A DNA stretch of 64,000 bases from Salinibacterium sp. (GTDB lineage: Bacteria; Actinomycetota; Actinomycetes; Actinomycetales; Microbacteriaceae). A program made the position numbers and the translations under genes. The first letter of the stretch is position 1, and each line of letters starts with the position of its first letter. Location of the stretch: contig JADGNA010000008.1 of assembly GCA_015234465.1 (NCBI GenBank), positions 558,001 through 622,000 of the forward strand, written 5' to 3'. A model generated the notes under the pieces. It made no database searches. It was given only the letters and a program-made list of their open reading frames with translations, and was not told where the DNA came from. Positions 34,371 through 43,283 of the stretch are shown here, piece by piece.

Positions 34371-35669
34371 GTGAACGACAAACTTCCCTCGACCTTCACC
34401 GATCCGCTGTCGAGCGTCGACCCCGAGATCGCCGCTGTGCTCGGCCAGGAGCTCGGCCGCCAGCGCGACACCCTCGAGATGATCGCGAGCGAGAACTTTG
34501 TCTCGCGCGCCGTACTCGAGGCGCAGGGCTCCGTGCTCACCAACAAGTACGCGGAGGGCTACCCCGGCCGTCGCTACTACGGCGGATGCGAGTTCGTCGA
34601 CATCGCAGAGGACCTCGCCCGCGACCGCGCCAAGGCCCTCTTCGGTGCCGGCTACGCCAACGTGCAGCCCCACTCGGGCGCGCAGGCCAATGCGGCCGTG
34701 CTCATGGCACTCGCCAACCCGGGCGACAACATCCTGGGCCTCGAGCTCGCCCACGGTGGCCACCTCACGCACGGCATGAAGCTCAACTTCTCGGGCAAGC
34801 TCTACAACGCCAACTCCTACGGGGTCGAACCGACGACGGCCCGCGTCGACATGGACATCGTGCGCGAGCAGGCCCTCGCGGTGCGTCCCTCCGTCATCAT
34901 CGCCGGCTGGTCGGCCTACCCCCGCCAGCTCGACTTCGCCGCCTTCCGCGAGATCGCCGACGAGGTCGGCGCCAAGCTCTGGGTCGACATGGCGCACTTC
35001 GCCGGCCTTGTCGCGACGGGCCTGCACCCCTCCCCGGTGCCCTACGCGGATGTCGTCAGCTCGACCGCGCACAAGACCCTCGCCGGCCCCCGCTCGGGCT
35101 TCATCCTCACGAACGACCTCGAGATGCACAAGAAGATCAACTCGGCGGTCTTCCCCGGCCAGCAGGGCGGGCCCCTCATGCACGTCATCGCGGCGAAGGC
35201 GACCGCCTTCAAGCTCGCAGCGGAGGACGAGTTCAAGGACCGCCAGCAGCGCACCGTCAGCGGCGCCAAGATCCTCGCCGAGCGCCTCATGGCCGACGAC
35301 GCGAAGGCTGCCGGCATCGACCTCCTCACGGGCGGCACGGATGTGCACCTCGTGCTGGTCGACCTGCGCAACTCGGCGATCCACGGCAAGGACGCGGAAG
35401 ACATCCTGCACTCCGTCGGCATCACCGTGAACCGCAACTCGGTGCCCAACGACCCGCGTCCGCCGCTCACCCCCTCGGGTGTGCGCATCGGCACCCCCGC
35501 GCTCGCGACCCGCGGCTTCGGCGACGAGGAGTTCACGGAGGTGGCCGACATCATCGCGACCGCCCTCATGCCGAACCCCGACATCGAGTCGCTGCAGGCG
35601 CGCGTCAAGACGCTCGCGGGCCAGTTCCCGCTCTACCCGGGTCTCGAGTCGCCGGGTACGTGGGCATGA
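34371..35669 (+). CDS. glyA: Serine hydroxymethyltransferase
   Basis: 432 residues from a GTG with AAGGAG upstream. Family features: [21 protein letters not shown] at the N-terminus, HGGHLTHG, the PLP aspartate/histidine in WVDMAHFAG, and the PLP lysine in [14 protein letters not shown]. It interconverts serine and glycine while making 5,10-methylene-THF. folD overlaps its stop by 4 bp and uses that product. Controlled by the ZTP riboswitch upstream. Confidence 0.97.
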   Translation: MNDKLPSTFTDPLSSVDPEIAAVLGQELGRQRDTLEMIASENFVSRAVLEAQGSVLTNKYAEGYPGRRYYGGCEFVDIAEDLARDRAKALFGAGYANVQPHSGAQANAAVLMALANPGDNILGLELAHGGHLTHGMKLNFSGKLYNANSYGVEPTTARVDMDIVREQALAVRPSVIIAGWSAYPRQLDFAAFREIADEVGAKLWVDMAHFAGLVATGLHPSPVPYADVVSSTAHKTLAGPRSGFILTNDLEMHKKINSAVFPGQQGGPLMHVIAAKATAFKLAAEDEFKDRQQRTVSGAKILAERLMADDAKAAGIDLLTGGTDVHLVLVDLRNSAIHGKDAEDILHSVGITVNRNSVPNDPRPPLTPSGVRIGTPALATRGFGDEEFTEVADIIATALMPNPDIESLQARVKTLAGQFPLYPGLESPGTWA

Positions 35670-36547
35670 CCGCAATCATCCTCGATGGCGTCGCTACGGC
35701 ATCCCTCGTTAAGGCGGAGCTGAGCGACCGCATCGCCGCGCTCAAGGCGAAGGGCGTCACGCCGGGCCTCGGCACGCTCCTCGTGGGCGACGACCCCGGC
35801 TCGCGCTCCTACGTCGCGGGCAAACACCGTGACTGCGCCGAGGTCGGCATTGAGTCGATCCGGGTCGACCTGCCATCGACGGCAAGCGATGCGGATGTCG
35901 CGGCGGCGATCCGGGATCTCAACGCCGACCCTGCCGTGACCGGGTACATCGTGCAGCTCCCCCTGCCGAAGGGTCTCGACGAGCACGCGGCGCTTGAGCT
36001 GATCGACCCCGCGAAGGACGCCGACGGTCTGCACCCCACCAACCTGGGCCGGCTCGTGCTGGGTGTCGACGGCGACCTCGACTCCCCGCTCCCCTGCACG
36101 CCGGCCGGCATTGTCGAGCTGCTGCAGCGCTACGAGGTGCCGATCAGCGGTCAGCACGTCACGATCGTAGGCCGCGGCCTGACCGTGGGCCGGCCGCTCG
36201 GGCTGCTCCTAACCCGCAAGGGGCTGGATGCCACAGTGTCACTCACGCATTCACGCACGAAGGACCTCGTGGCCGAGGTAGAGCGCGCCGACATCGTCGT
36301 GGCCGCCGTGGGCGTGGCACATCTCATCCGTCCGGAGTGGATCAAGCCCGGGGCATCCGTGCTCGACGTTGGCATCACCCGCGTGGAGAACGTCGCAACG
36401 GGCAAGGCCCAACTTCTGGGTGACGTGGACCCGGCCGTGGCCGAGGTGGCCGGGTTCCTTTCGCCCAACCCGCGCGGCGTCGGGCCGATGACGCGCGCGA
36501 TGCTGCTGAAGAACGTGGTCGACGCGGCGGAGCGCAACCTCCGCTAG
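35666..36547 (+). CDS. folD: Bifunctional methylene-THF dehydrogenase/cyclohydrolase FolD
   Basis: 293 residues from the ATG overlapping the glyA stop. The active-site lysine lies in [17 protein letters not shown]; folate-binding [16 protein letters not shown] and [13 protein letters not shown], and the NADP loop [13 protein letters not shown], are clear. It converts 5,10-methylene-THF to 10-formyl-THF. With GlyA it feeds the formyl donors used by PurN and PurH; PurU, also in this window, removes excess. Confidence 0.96.
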   Translation: MTAIILDGVATASLVKAELSDRIAALKAKGVTPGLGTLLVGDDPGSRSYVAGKHRDCAEVGIESIRVDLPSTASDADVAAAIRDLNADPAVTGYIVQLPLPKGLDEHAALELIDPAKDADGLHPTNLGRLVLGVDGDLDSPLPCTPAGIVELLQRYEVPISGQHVTIVGRGLTVGRPLGLLLTRKGLDATVSLTHSRTKDLVAEVERADIVVAAVGVAHLIRPEWIKPGASVLDVGITRVENVATGKAQLLGDVDPAVAEVAGFLSPNPRGVGPMTRAMLLKNVVDAAERNLR

Positions 36548-36675
36548 ACCCCACGGCATCCGTCGCGCTCACTTTTCGGCGGGTTGCTCAGCACACGGCC
36601 TGAGCATGCCGCCGAATACCGAGCGCCGCGGCTGAGAACCCGCTCCGAGACCGTGATGACACCGCTGCACGGGCC

Positions 36676-36681
36676 TACCGT
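36676..36681 (+). promoter_or_regulatory. -10 box for a leaderless transcript
   Basis: TACCGT, six bases, then the ATG at 36688. No ribosome-binding site is present. Confidence 0.45.
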
Positions 36682-36687
36682 GGCGTC

Positions 36688-36915
36688 ATGGCTGCCAGGG
36701 ACAACGAGAACGACATCACGAGCGGCAAGCGGGGCGGAAGCGACGCAGAGTCCCCCGACTTCGCACCCCGCGACATGGAGCACAGCGAGGCTCCCATCGA
36801 TCAGATGGGCCAGCAGCCGCAGGCCGGCGCCGAGCAGAATGCTCCCCTGCCCGACTGGGGGCCCACAGACGGCGAGCACGGCACCGATCAGGATCCCGAG
36901 CTCACCGACGACTGA
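36688..36915 (+). CDS. Small acidic hydrophilic protein
   Basis: 75 residues, rich in Asp, Glu, Gln, Pro and Gly, with no hydrophobic core, so probably intrinsically disordered. It opens MAARDNENDITSGKRGG and ends in DPELTDD. No family recognised. The coding assignment rests on third-position G/C bias, the leaderless-type -10 box upstream and an ordered position between folD and the DUF368 gene. It could be a false ORF. Confidence 0.45.
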   Translation: MAARDNENDITSGKRGGSDAESPDFAPRDMEHSEAPIDQMGQQPQAGAEQNAPLPDWGPTDGEHGTDQDPELTDD

Positions 36916-36940
36916 GCGCATACGGGCGGCCGAGTATTCG

Positions 36941-36946
36941 TAGACT
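36941..36946 (+). promoter_or_regulatory. -10 box of the DUF368 gene (leaderless)
   Basis: TAGACT, six bases, then GTG at 36953. No ribosome-binding site is present. Confidence 0.5.
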
Positions 36947-36952
36947 GTCCCG

Positions 36953-37921
36953 GTGCCTACGACTACCCGAGCCCGCTTCAGTCTCTTCTCCACCCTCTTC
37001 GATGTGCTGCGCGGTGCACTCATCGGGGTCGTGGAAATCATCCCCGGTGTCAGCGGCGGCACCATCGCCCTCATCATCGGCCTCTATGAAGCGCTGATCT
37101 CGTCTGCCGGCCACCTCGTGCGGGGCGTCGTGCGCTGGGTCGTCGACGGGCTGAAACGGCAGGGCACTGCTCGCGCCCGCGAGCACTTCGCGCAGGTGCA
37201 GTGGCGTGTTGTGCTGCCCGTCGGCATCGGGATGCTCACGGCTGTCGTGCTGGGCGCGGCGATACTTGCGCCCCTCATCGAAGAGAACCCCGAGATCGCG
37301 CGCGCGCTCTTCGCGGGGCTGATCGCCACCTCGTTGATCGTGCCCATCCGCATGGTTGGGGGCCGCTGGAAGGCGCGCGAGTACGTATGGGCAGCAATCG
37401 CGGCGGCTGCTGGCTTCGCGCTCACGAGCATCCCCGCCGCCGACCCCGCCAACCCGCCCCTCATCATCGTGGCGCTGGCCGCGGCAGTCGCGGTCTGCGC
37501 CCTCGTGCTGCCGGGTGTCTCAGGCTCCTTCCTCCTGCTGGTCGTCGGCATGTATGCGCCGACGCTCGACGCCGTGAATGATCGTGACTTCGTCTACCTG
37601 GGCGTTTTCGTGCTCGGCGCGATCGTCGGTCTCGGGCTCTTCGTCAACCTCTTGCAGTGGCTGCTCGAGCACCGTCGCCGCATCACGCTCGCGGTGATGA
37701 CCGGGCTCATGGTCGGCTCGCTGCGAGCACTCTGGCCGTGGCAGGCGGAGGACGGCGACATCCTCCCCGCCGGCGATCATGTGCCCGCGGCGGTCATTGC
37801 CTTCATCGCCGGAATCGGCATCGTCGCCGTGCTGCTGCTGATCGAATCAGCGGTCGTGCGCCGCCGCCTGGCGGCAGGCGAAGACACGCTCCACCCGCAG
37901 CCGCACCCCGAGCGCGGCTGA
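36953..37921 (+). CDS. DUF368 polyprenyl-phosphate translocase-like membrane protein
   Basis: 322 residues, about eight to ten transmembrane helices. Two matching halves each carry a PGVSG motif: GVVEIIPGVSGGTIAL near residue 25 and CALVLPGVSGSFLLL near residue 185. This internal repeat is the DUF368 hallmark. Family members (PopT) have been shown in other bacteria to recycle undecaprenyl phosphate across the membrane for cell-wall synthesis. The GTG start is leaderless by the TAGACT-N6-GTG arrangement. No cell-wall gene is adjacent. Confidence 0.85.
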   Translation: MPTTTRARFSLFSTLFDVLRGALIGVVEIIPGVSGGTIALIIGLYEALISSAGHLVRGVVRWVVDGLKRQGTARAREHFAQVQWRVVLPVGIGMLTAVVLGAAILAPLIEENPEIARALFAGLIATSLIVPIRMVGGRWKAREYVWAAIAAAAGFALTSIPAADPANPPLIIVALAAAVAVCALVLPGVSGSFLLLVVGMYAPTLDAVNDRDFVYLGVFVLGAIVGLGLFVNLLQWLLEHRRRITLAVMTGLMVGSLRALWPWQAEDGDILPAGDHVPAAVIAFIAGIGIVAVLLLIESAVVRRRLAAGEDTLHPQPHPERG

Positions 37922-37930
37922 CCGGCAACA

Positions 37931-37970
37931 ACGACGGAGGACCCCACCATCCGGCAGGGCCCTCTGTCGT
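37931..37970. terminator. Hairpin between converging DUF368 and acyl-CoA ligase genes
   Basis: ACGACGGAGGACCC (37931-37944) pairs with GGGCCCTCTGTCGT (37957-37970) with two mismatches and a 12-nt loop. Confidence 0.5.
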
Positions 37971-37981
37971 GCTCGGCTGAG

Positions 37982-39610
37982 CTATGCGGATGCCTCCGCC
38001 GGCTGTGCAGCCTGCTGCGAGTAGTGCGCCGACAGTTCTCGCTTGAGCACCTTGCCGCTCGGTCCCAGCGGGAGCTCGTCGACGAAGTAGATCTTGCGCG
38101 GGAACTTGTAGGCGGCCATGTGCTCGGTCGCGAAGGAGGTGACCTCCTCAGCGGTGAGCGTTGAACCGGGCGTGCGGATGATCGCGGTTGCGACCTCCTG
38201 CCCGTGACGCTCGTCGGCGACACCGAAGACGGCCACTTGCGCGACGCCGTCGAGTCGCGCGAGCACCTGCTCGACCTCGTTCGGGTAAACGTTGTAGCCG
38301 TTGCGCACGATCATGTCCTTCTTGCGGTCCACGATCGTGATGCGGTCGTCTTCACCCTTGGTGCCGAGGTCTCCCGTGCGGAACCATCCGTCGATGATCG
38401 CCTCCGCGTCGGCCTCGGGACGCCCAAGGTAGCCCTTGAAGAGGGCATGGCCGCGCACGACGATCTCGCCGAGCTCGCCGTGCGGCAGGAACTCGATGCG
38501 GTCGTCGATGTCGGCGTCGGCGATCTCCACCTCGACACCCCAGATGGGACGCCCGACGGTGCCGGCAATCGGCTCGTCGCGCTGGTGGTTCGTCGCGACG
38601 ATGGGCGAGGTCTCGGTGAGACCGTAGCCCTCGTGCACCCGCGCGCCGAAGACCTCGGTGAACTTCTCGAGGATCGCGACGGGAAGCGACGCGCCACCCG
38701 AGATGCCATACTCGAGCGGCGGACGCTCGGGGTTGCGTGCCGCAGCCTCGAGCAGCCCGATGAACATGGTCGGCACGGCGACGAACGACGTCGCGCCGTG
38801 CTTCACCATGAGGGCGAGCGCCTCATCCGCATCGAACTTCGGGAGCAGGATGATAGATGCCCCGCGACGGAACGCCGTGTTGAGCACGGCGGTCTGGCCG
38901 AAGGTGTGGAAGAGCGGGAGTCCGCCGAACAGCACGTTGTCTTGCTTGACATCGAACAGGTCGATGAGCGTGACGTGCACCTGCTCGACGAGGGACACAT
39001 GGCATCCGACCGCGCCCTTGGGCCGGCCCGTCGTACCGCTCGTGTAGAGGATCGTCGCCGGGTCGAGGGGGTTCATCGACTCGTAGCGCTCGAGTGGCGT
39101 CGCCGCCTTTGCCTCGTCTTCGAGCCGGGGCACGGGCACCTGCTCGACCATCTCGTCGGGCAGGAGCACGCTGACGGTCGGCACACCGGCCATCGCGGCA
39201 GCCTTGCCACCCTCGGCGAGCATGGGCGCCGCCGCGACGAGGAGGGTCGAGCCGCTGTCGCGCAGCACGTACTCGATCTCTTCCGCCTTGAGCAGCAGGT
39301 GGATCGGCACGACGACGGCGCCGAGCGACAGCACCGCGTAGTACACGCGGGCGAAGTCGGGCACGTTGGGCACCAGCATGGCGACACGGTCGCCGCGCTT
39401 CACCCCACGGGCACGCAGGGCGCCCGCGTAGGCGAGCGTCTGCTGCCAGAGGTCGCCGTACTTGATCTTGTGATCACCGATGATGAGCGCCGTGCGCTCG
39501 GGGAATCGGTGGGCGGTGTCGGAAAGGATCGCGGCAACGGACAGCGTGCCGAACCCCGGAGAGGTGAGGGCCGACATCTCGGCGCCCCCGGTAGTGCTGT
39601 TACTGGTCAT
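37982..39610 (-). CDS. Long-chain fatty-acid-CoA ligase-like AMP-binding enzyme
   Basis: 542 residues, ANL superfamily. AMP-binding signature LYTSGTTGRPKGAVG (P-loop), the acyl/adenylate motif GYGLTETSPI, hinge VDRKKDMIVRNGYNVYPNE and the catalytic lysine PLGPSGKVLKREL near the C-terminus. It activates a carboxylic acid to its acyl-CoA through an acyl-AMP. Last gene of the operon with the phosphotransferase-like, ACAD, SDR and MaoC genes, so its acid is probably the substrate these enzymes then oxidise. An AGGAGG site lies close to the ATG. Confidence 0.9.
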   Translation of the reverse strand: MTSNSTTGGAEMSALTSPGFGTLSVAAILSDTAHRFPERTALIIGDHKIKYGDLWQQTLAYAGALRARGVKRGDRVAMLVPNVPDFARVYYAVLSLGAVVVPIHLLLKAEEIEYVLRDSGSTLLVAAAPMLAEGGKAAAMAGVPTVSVLLPDEMVEQVPVPRLEDEAKAATPLERYESMNPLDPATILYTSGTTGRPKGAVGCHVSLVEQVHVTLIDLFDVKQDNVLFGGLPLFHTFGQTAVLNTAFRRGASIILLPKFDADEALALMVKHGATSFVAVPTMFIGLLEAAARNPERPPLEYGISGGASLPVAILEKFTEVFGARVHEGYGLTETSPIVATNHQRDEPIAGTVGRPIWGVEVEIADADIDDRIEFLPHGELGEIVVRGHALFKGYLGRPEADAEAIIDGWFRTGDLGTKGEDDRITIVDRKKDMIVRNGYNVYPNEVEQVLARLDGVAQVAVFGVADERHGQEVATAIIRTPGSTLTAEEVTSFATEHMAAYKFPRKIYFVDELPLGPSGKVLKRELSAHYSQQAAQPAEASA

Positions 39611-39652
39611 CTTTGACCTCCTGTGATCGGGATATGGACTGCGTGTTGCGGG

Positions 39653-40117
39653 TCAGTCGCTCGGAGCGATGACGTGGAGCGCAATGGTCTCCGCGATCGC
39701 CGCGGGCTTCTCGACGCCCTCGATCTCGACCGTGACCGACGAGGTGATGCGGGCGCCCTGCGGGACTCGCTCGACCCCGGCGATGACGGCGCGGGTGCGG
39801 ATGCGACTGCCCACCGCGACCGGGTTGATGAAGCGCACCTTGTTCATGCCGTAGTTGACGCCCATGAGGGTGTTCTTGATGCTCACCGCGCCGTCGGCGA
39901 GGTAGGGCAGCAACGAGAGGGTCAGGAAGCCGTGGGCGATGGGGGCGCCGAAGGGGCCAGACTTGGCACGCTCCGGGTCCACGTGGATCCACTGGTGGTC
40001 CTCGGTCGCGTCGGCGAAGGTGTTGACCCTCTCCTGCGTGATCTCGAACCAGTCGCTCACGAACTCGTCCTTGCCGACCGCGGCCTCGACCGCGGCGATG
40101 TCTGCGTACTCAGTCAT
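39653..40117 (-). CDS. MaoC-family enoyl-CoA hydratase
   Basis: 154 residues, single hotdog domain. The R-hydratase motif is in FADATEDHQWIHVDPERA (Asp and His catalytic) followed by FGAPIAHGFLTLSLLP. It hydrates trans-2-enoyl-CoA to 3-hydroxyacyl-CoA. It sits 3 bp behind the SDR gene, matching the next oxidation step. The stop lies 42 bp before the ligase gene. Confidence 0.9.
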   Translation of the reverse strand: MTEYADIAAVEAAVGKDEFVSDWFEITQERVNTFADATEDHQWIHVDPERAKSGPFGAPIAHGFLTLSLLPYLADGAVSIKNTLMGVNYGMNKVRFINPVAVGSRIRTRAVIAGVERVPQGARITSSVTVEIEGVEKPAAIAETIALHVIAPSD

Positions 40118-40120
40118 GAC

Positions 40121-40876
40121 TCAGCCCTTCGGTCCACCGGCGACGTACAGCACCTGGCCGGAGACGAACGACGCCTCCTCGCTCGCGAAGAACGACGCGG
40201 CGGCCGCGATGTCCTCGGGCTTGCCGCTGCGGCCGACCGGGATCTCCGAGACGGCGTGTGCGATGAAGTCCTCGAAGGGCACGCCGACGCGCTCGGCCGT
40301 GGCCCGCGTCATGTCGGTCTCGATGAATCCGGGGGCGATCGCGTTGGCGGTCACGTTGTAGCGGCCGAGCTCGATCGCGAGCGTCTTGGTGAAGCCCTGG
40401 AGCCCCGCCTTCGCAGCGGCGTAGTTGGCCTGGCCGCGGTTGCCGAGCGCCGAGGTGCTCGACAGGTTGACGATGCGGCCCCACTTCTGCTCCACCTGGT
40501 GCGCCTGCACAGCGCGGGACATGAGGAAGGAACCGCGGAGGTGCACGTTCATGACGGCATCCCAGTCGCCATCGCTCATCTTGAAGAGCAGGTTGTCGCG
40601 AAGGATGCCAGCGTTGTTGACGAGGATCGTCGGAGCGCCGAGCTCCTCAGCGACGCGGGCGACGGCCGCCGAGACGTCGTCGGAGTTGGAGACGTCGGCG
40701 CCGATGCCGATGGCCTGGCCACCGGCCGCGTTGATGGCCTCGACGGTGGCGGTGGTGTCTTCTTCACGCAGGTCGATGACCGCCACCTTGTGGCCGTCCT
40801 TGGCAAGGCGCAGCGCGACGGCTGCCCCGATGCCCCGGCCGGAGCCGGTCACGATCGCGGTACGCGTTTCAGTCAT
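40121..40876 (-). CDS. FabG-like SDR, 3-hydroxyacyl-CoA/3-oxoacyl reductase
   Basis: 251 residues, classical SDR: TGSGRGIGAAVALRLA cofactor loop, NNAG, catalytic Ser in VNLSSTSALG and Tyr/Lys in YAAAKAGLQG. AAGGAG lies upstream of the ATG. Between the ACAD and MaoC genes it most likely oxidises a 3-hydroxyacyl-CoA in the same pathway rather than serving fatty-acid synthesis. A second SDR gene (18927-19667) is in the other arm of the putative regulon. Confidence 0.9.
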   Translation of the reverse strand: MTETRTAIVTGSGRGIGAAVALRLAKDGHKVAVIDLREEDTTATVEAINAAGGQAIGIGADVSNSDDVSAAVARVAEELGAPTILVNNAGILRDNLLFKMSDGDWDAVMNVHLRGSFLMSRAVQAHQVEQKWGRIVNLSSTSALGNRGQANYAAAKAGLQGFTKTLAIELGRYNVTANAIAPGFIETDMTRATAERVGVPFEDFIAHAVSEIPVGRSGKPEDIAAAASFFASEEASFVSGQVLYVAGGPKG

Positions 40877-40909
40877 TCGGATGATCTCCTTCGTTCGGGT
40901 GCTTTGGTG

Positions 40910-42133
40910 TCAGTGGGTGCGTCGCAGTTCGGCCTTGCCGAGTGCACTCAGGTGCACCTCGTCGGGGCCGTCGGCGATGCGGAGCGCGCGGGCGGTGGCG
41001 TACATCTCGGCGAGCGGGAAGTCCTGCGAACCACCGGCGGCGCCGAAGATCTGGATGGTGCGGTCGACGATGGTCTCGAGCATCCGGGGCACCGAGACCT
41101 TGATGGCCTGGATCTCGGCGTGGGCCGCGCGGTTGCCGACCGTGTCCATGAGCCAAGCGGTCTTGAGCACGAGGAGGCGGTTGGCCTCGATCGCGATGCG
41201 GGCCTCGGCCATCCATTCGCGGATGACGCCCTGCTCGGCGAGCGTGCGGTGGAAGGCGGTGCGGCTGTTGGCACGCTCCCGTGCGAGGTCGAGGGCGCGC
41301 TCGGCGAGGCCGATCGCCCGCATGCAGTGGTGGATGCGGCCGGGTCCGAGGCGGGCCTGGGCGATCGCGAAGCCCTCGCCCTCACCCTTGAGGATGTTCG
41401 TGACAGGCACGCGCACGTCCTCGAAGAGCACCTCGGCGTGACCTCCGTGGTCGCGGTCGTCGAAGCCGAAGTAGGTGAGCGGGCGCACGACCGTGACACC
41501 TGGGGTGTCGCGGGGCACGAGCACCATGCTCTGCTGGCGGTGGCGCTCGGCCTCGGGGTCGGTCTTGCCCATGACGATGAAGATCGCGGCATCCGGGTTC
41601 ATGGCGCCCGTCGACCACCACTTGCGGCCGTTGATGACGTACTCGTCACCCTCGCGGCGGATGCTCGTGGCGATGTTGGTGGCGTCGGAGGACGCGACAT
41701 CCGGCTCCGTCATGCAGAACGCGGAACGGATCTCTGCGTTGAGCAGCGGCTTCAGCCACTGCTCCTTCTGCTCGGGGGTGCCGAACTCGCGCAGGATCTC
41801 CATGTTGCCCGTGTCGGGGGCGGCACAGTTGGTGGCGGCCGGGCCGAGCTTGGGGCTGCGGCCCAGGATCTCGCAGATCGGCGCGTACTGGAGGTTCGTC
41901 AGGCCTGCGCCGCCATCGCTGCTGCCGGCGGAGGCGGGGAGGAACATGTTCCACAGGTCGCGGCTGCGCGCCTCAGCGCGAAGCTCGGCGACGACGGGAG
42001 CGGCCGACCAGCGGTCGGGGTTCGCGGCGAGCTGCTCCTCGAGCACGGACTCCGCGGGGTAGATCGCCTCGGCCATGAACTTCTCGACCCTGGCGATGTA
42101 GTCCTTGGTCGTCTCGTCGTATTCGAAATGCAT
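40910..42133 (-). CDS. Acyl-CoA dehydrogenase (ACAD10/11-like)
   Basis: 407 residues from the ATG at 42133; the longer frame overlaps the upstream gene. Flavin-binding motifs: [16 protein letters not shown] in the middle domain, [14 protein letters not shown], and the C-terminal helical bundle with [19 protein letters not shown] and [15 protein letters not shown]. It oxidises acyl-CoA to 2-enoyl-CoA with FAD. The start is 2 bp after the stop of the aminoglycoside-phosphotransferase-like gene; in vertebrate ACAD10/11 the same two modules are fused in one protein. Confidence 0.92.
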   Translation of the reverse strand: MHFEYDETTKDYIARVEKFMAEAIYPAESVLEEQLAANPDRWSAAPVVAELRAEARSRDLWNMFLPASAGSSDGGAGLTNLQYAPICEILGRSPKLGPAATNCAAPDTGNMEILREFGTPEQKEQWLKPLLNAEIRSAFCMTEPDVASSDATNIATSIRREGDEYVINGRKWWSTGAMNPDAAIFIVMGKTDPEAERHRQQSMVLVPRDTPGVTVVRPLTYFGFDDRDHGGHAEVLFEDVRVPVTNILKGEGEGFAIAQARLGPGRIHHCMRAIGLAERALDLARERANSRTAFHRTLAEQGVIREWMAEARIAIEANRLLVLKTAWLMDTVGNRAAHAEIQAIKVSVPRMLETIVDRTIQIFGAAGGSQDFPLAEMYATARALRIADGPDEVHLSALGKAELRRTH

Positions 42134-42135
42134 CG

Positions 42136-43221
42136 TCACGCCTCTCCTGTGAGGTAGCGGCGGCCAGCTCGCGCGAGTGGCGTCACGATCGAGCCCATAC
42201 GCTCGAAGCCCTCCCCCACGGTCTGGCCCGCCTGGTATCGGTAGTGGATTCCTTCGACAATGACCGCGAGCTTGAACGCGGCGAACGCCAGGTACCACGA
42301 CATGTCGGGCACCTCGATGCCGGCGGCCTTTGAGTAGACCTCGACGAGCTCCTCGAACGAGGGGTACCCCTCACCCGGCGCGACCGAGGTGGCCACGGAG
42401 TCCGGGGGCATGCCCTCGAAGGAGTTGATGTTCCAGTAGAGGCCGAAGAGCCCGAGGTCGGTGAGCGAGTCACCCAGTGTGGCCATCTCCCAGTCGAGCA
42501 CCGCCTGGATGTGCGGCTCGCCCGACTCGTCGACAGCGACCAGCGCGTTGTCGAGACGGAAGTCTCCGTGCACGATCGACGAGTAGCGAGCCTCGGGAAC
42601 TCGCTCGGCAAGCTCGCGCTGGAGCGCGTCGAGCTCGGGGAGGTCACGATTGCGCGATCCCTCGTACTGGCGGCCCCACCGGTCGACCTGACGCACAAGG
42701 AAGCCCTCTGCCTTGCCGAAGTCTGCGAGGCCCACCTCCGCCGGGTCAATCGTGTGCAGGTTCGCGAGCACCGTCGCCAGCTCGTGACTGAGGCGCACCA
42801 GCTGCTCGCTCGAGAAGTCGGCGTTGTCGGCACGTGACTTGAGCGCCCGGCCCTCGACCCGCTCCATGAGGTAACAGGGCATCTCGACGCCCGCGGCGTG
42901 GTCATCGATGAAGAGGAGCGTGCGCGGCACGGGCACGGCCGACCCCGCGAGCGCAGAGATCACGCGGAACTCGCGCGCCATGTCGTGCGCGGTCTTCTGC
43001 ACGTGGCCGAGGGGCGGTCGGCGCAGCACGAGCGGCTCGGCTGCCCCATCGATCGCGTAGGTCAGGTTGCTGCGACCACCGGCGATGATGCTTGCGCTGA
43101 GCGTGCCGCCCGCGAGGATCTCGGGCGCGTGCGTCGTGAGCCAACGCTCGAGGGCATCGAGGTCAAGTCCTGGAAGTGTCCTGCTGTCGGTCGTCATTGT
43201 CCCCGTCGCGTCTTCGCTCAC
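42136..43221 (-). CDS. Aminoglycoside-phosphotransferase-family kinase (ACAD-linked)
   Basis: 361 residues if the GTG at 43221 is used, which fits a leaderless transcript (TATTGT six bases upstream); an ATG at 43197 gives 353 residues. Kinase-like fold with Brenner motif [10 protein letters not shown] and metal-binding [11 protein letters not shown]. It is the first gene of the acyl-CoA operon and directly precedes the acyl-CoA dehydrogenase, as in the ACAD10/11 fusions where the module is thought to phosphorylate 4-hydroxyacyl-CoA before elimination. This suggests hydroxylated fatty acids as substrate. Antibiotic resistance is not implied. Confidence 0.85.
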   Translation of the reverse strand: MSEDATGTMTTDSRTLPGLDLDALERWLTTHAPEILAGGTLSASIIAGGRSNLTYAIDGAAEPLVLRRPPLGHVQKTAHDMAREFRVISALAGSAVPVPRTLLFIDDHAAGVEMPCYLMERVEGRALKSRADNADFSSEQLVRLSHELATVLANLHTIDPAEVGLADFGKAEGFLVRQVDRWGRQYEGSRNRDLPELDALQRELAERVPEARYSSIVHGDFRLDNALVAVDESGEPHIQAVLDWEMATLGDSLTDLGLFGLYWNINSFEGMPPDSVATSVAPGEGYPSFEELVEVYSKAAGIEVPDMSWYLAFAAFKLAVIVEGIHYRYQAGQTVGEGFERMGSIVTPLARAGRRYLTGEA

Positions 43222-43227
43222 GTGATG

Positions 43228-43257
43228 ACAATACCGACCGGCCGGTATGTATTGCAA
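43228..43257 (-). promoter_or_regulatory. Promoter with TetR-type operator (site C) of the acyl-CoA operon
   Basis: Minus strand: TTGCAA (43252-43257), 18 bp, TATTGT (43228-43233). The operator ATACCGACCGGCCGGTAT (43231-43248, 16 of 18 bases palindromic) fills the spacer, so a bound repressor would block RNA polymerase. The start site falls on the GTG at 43221. Confidence 0.7.
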
Positions 43258-43283
43258 CCACGAGACATCGTCTTTCTGGCCAT

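Noticed and set aside
42136-43221. Antibiotic (aminoglycoside) resistance kinase
   Set aside because: The phosphotransferase fold is directly linked to an acyl-CoA dehydrogenase, as in ACAD10/11, so a metabolic role is more likely.
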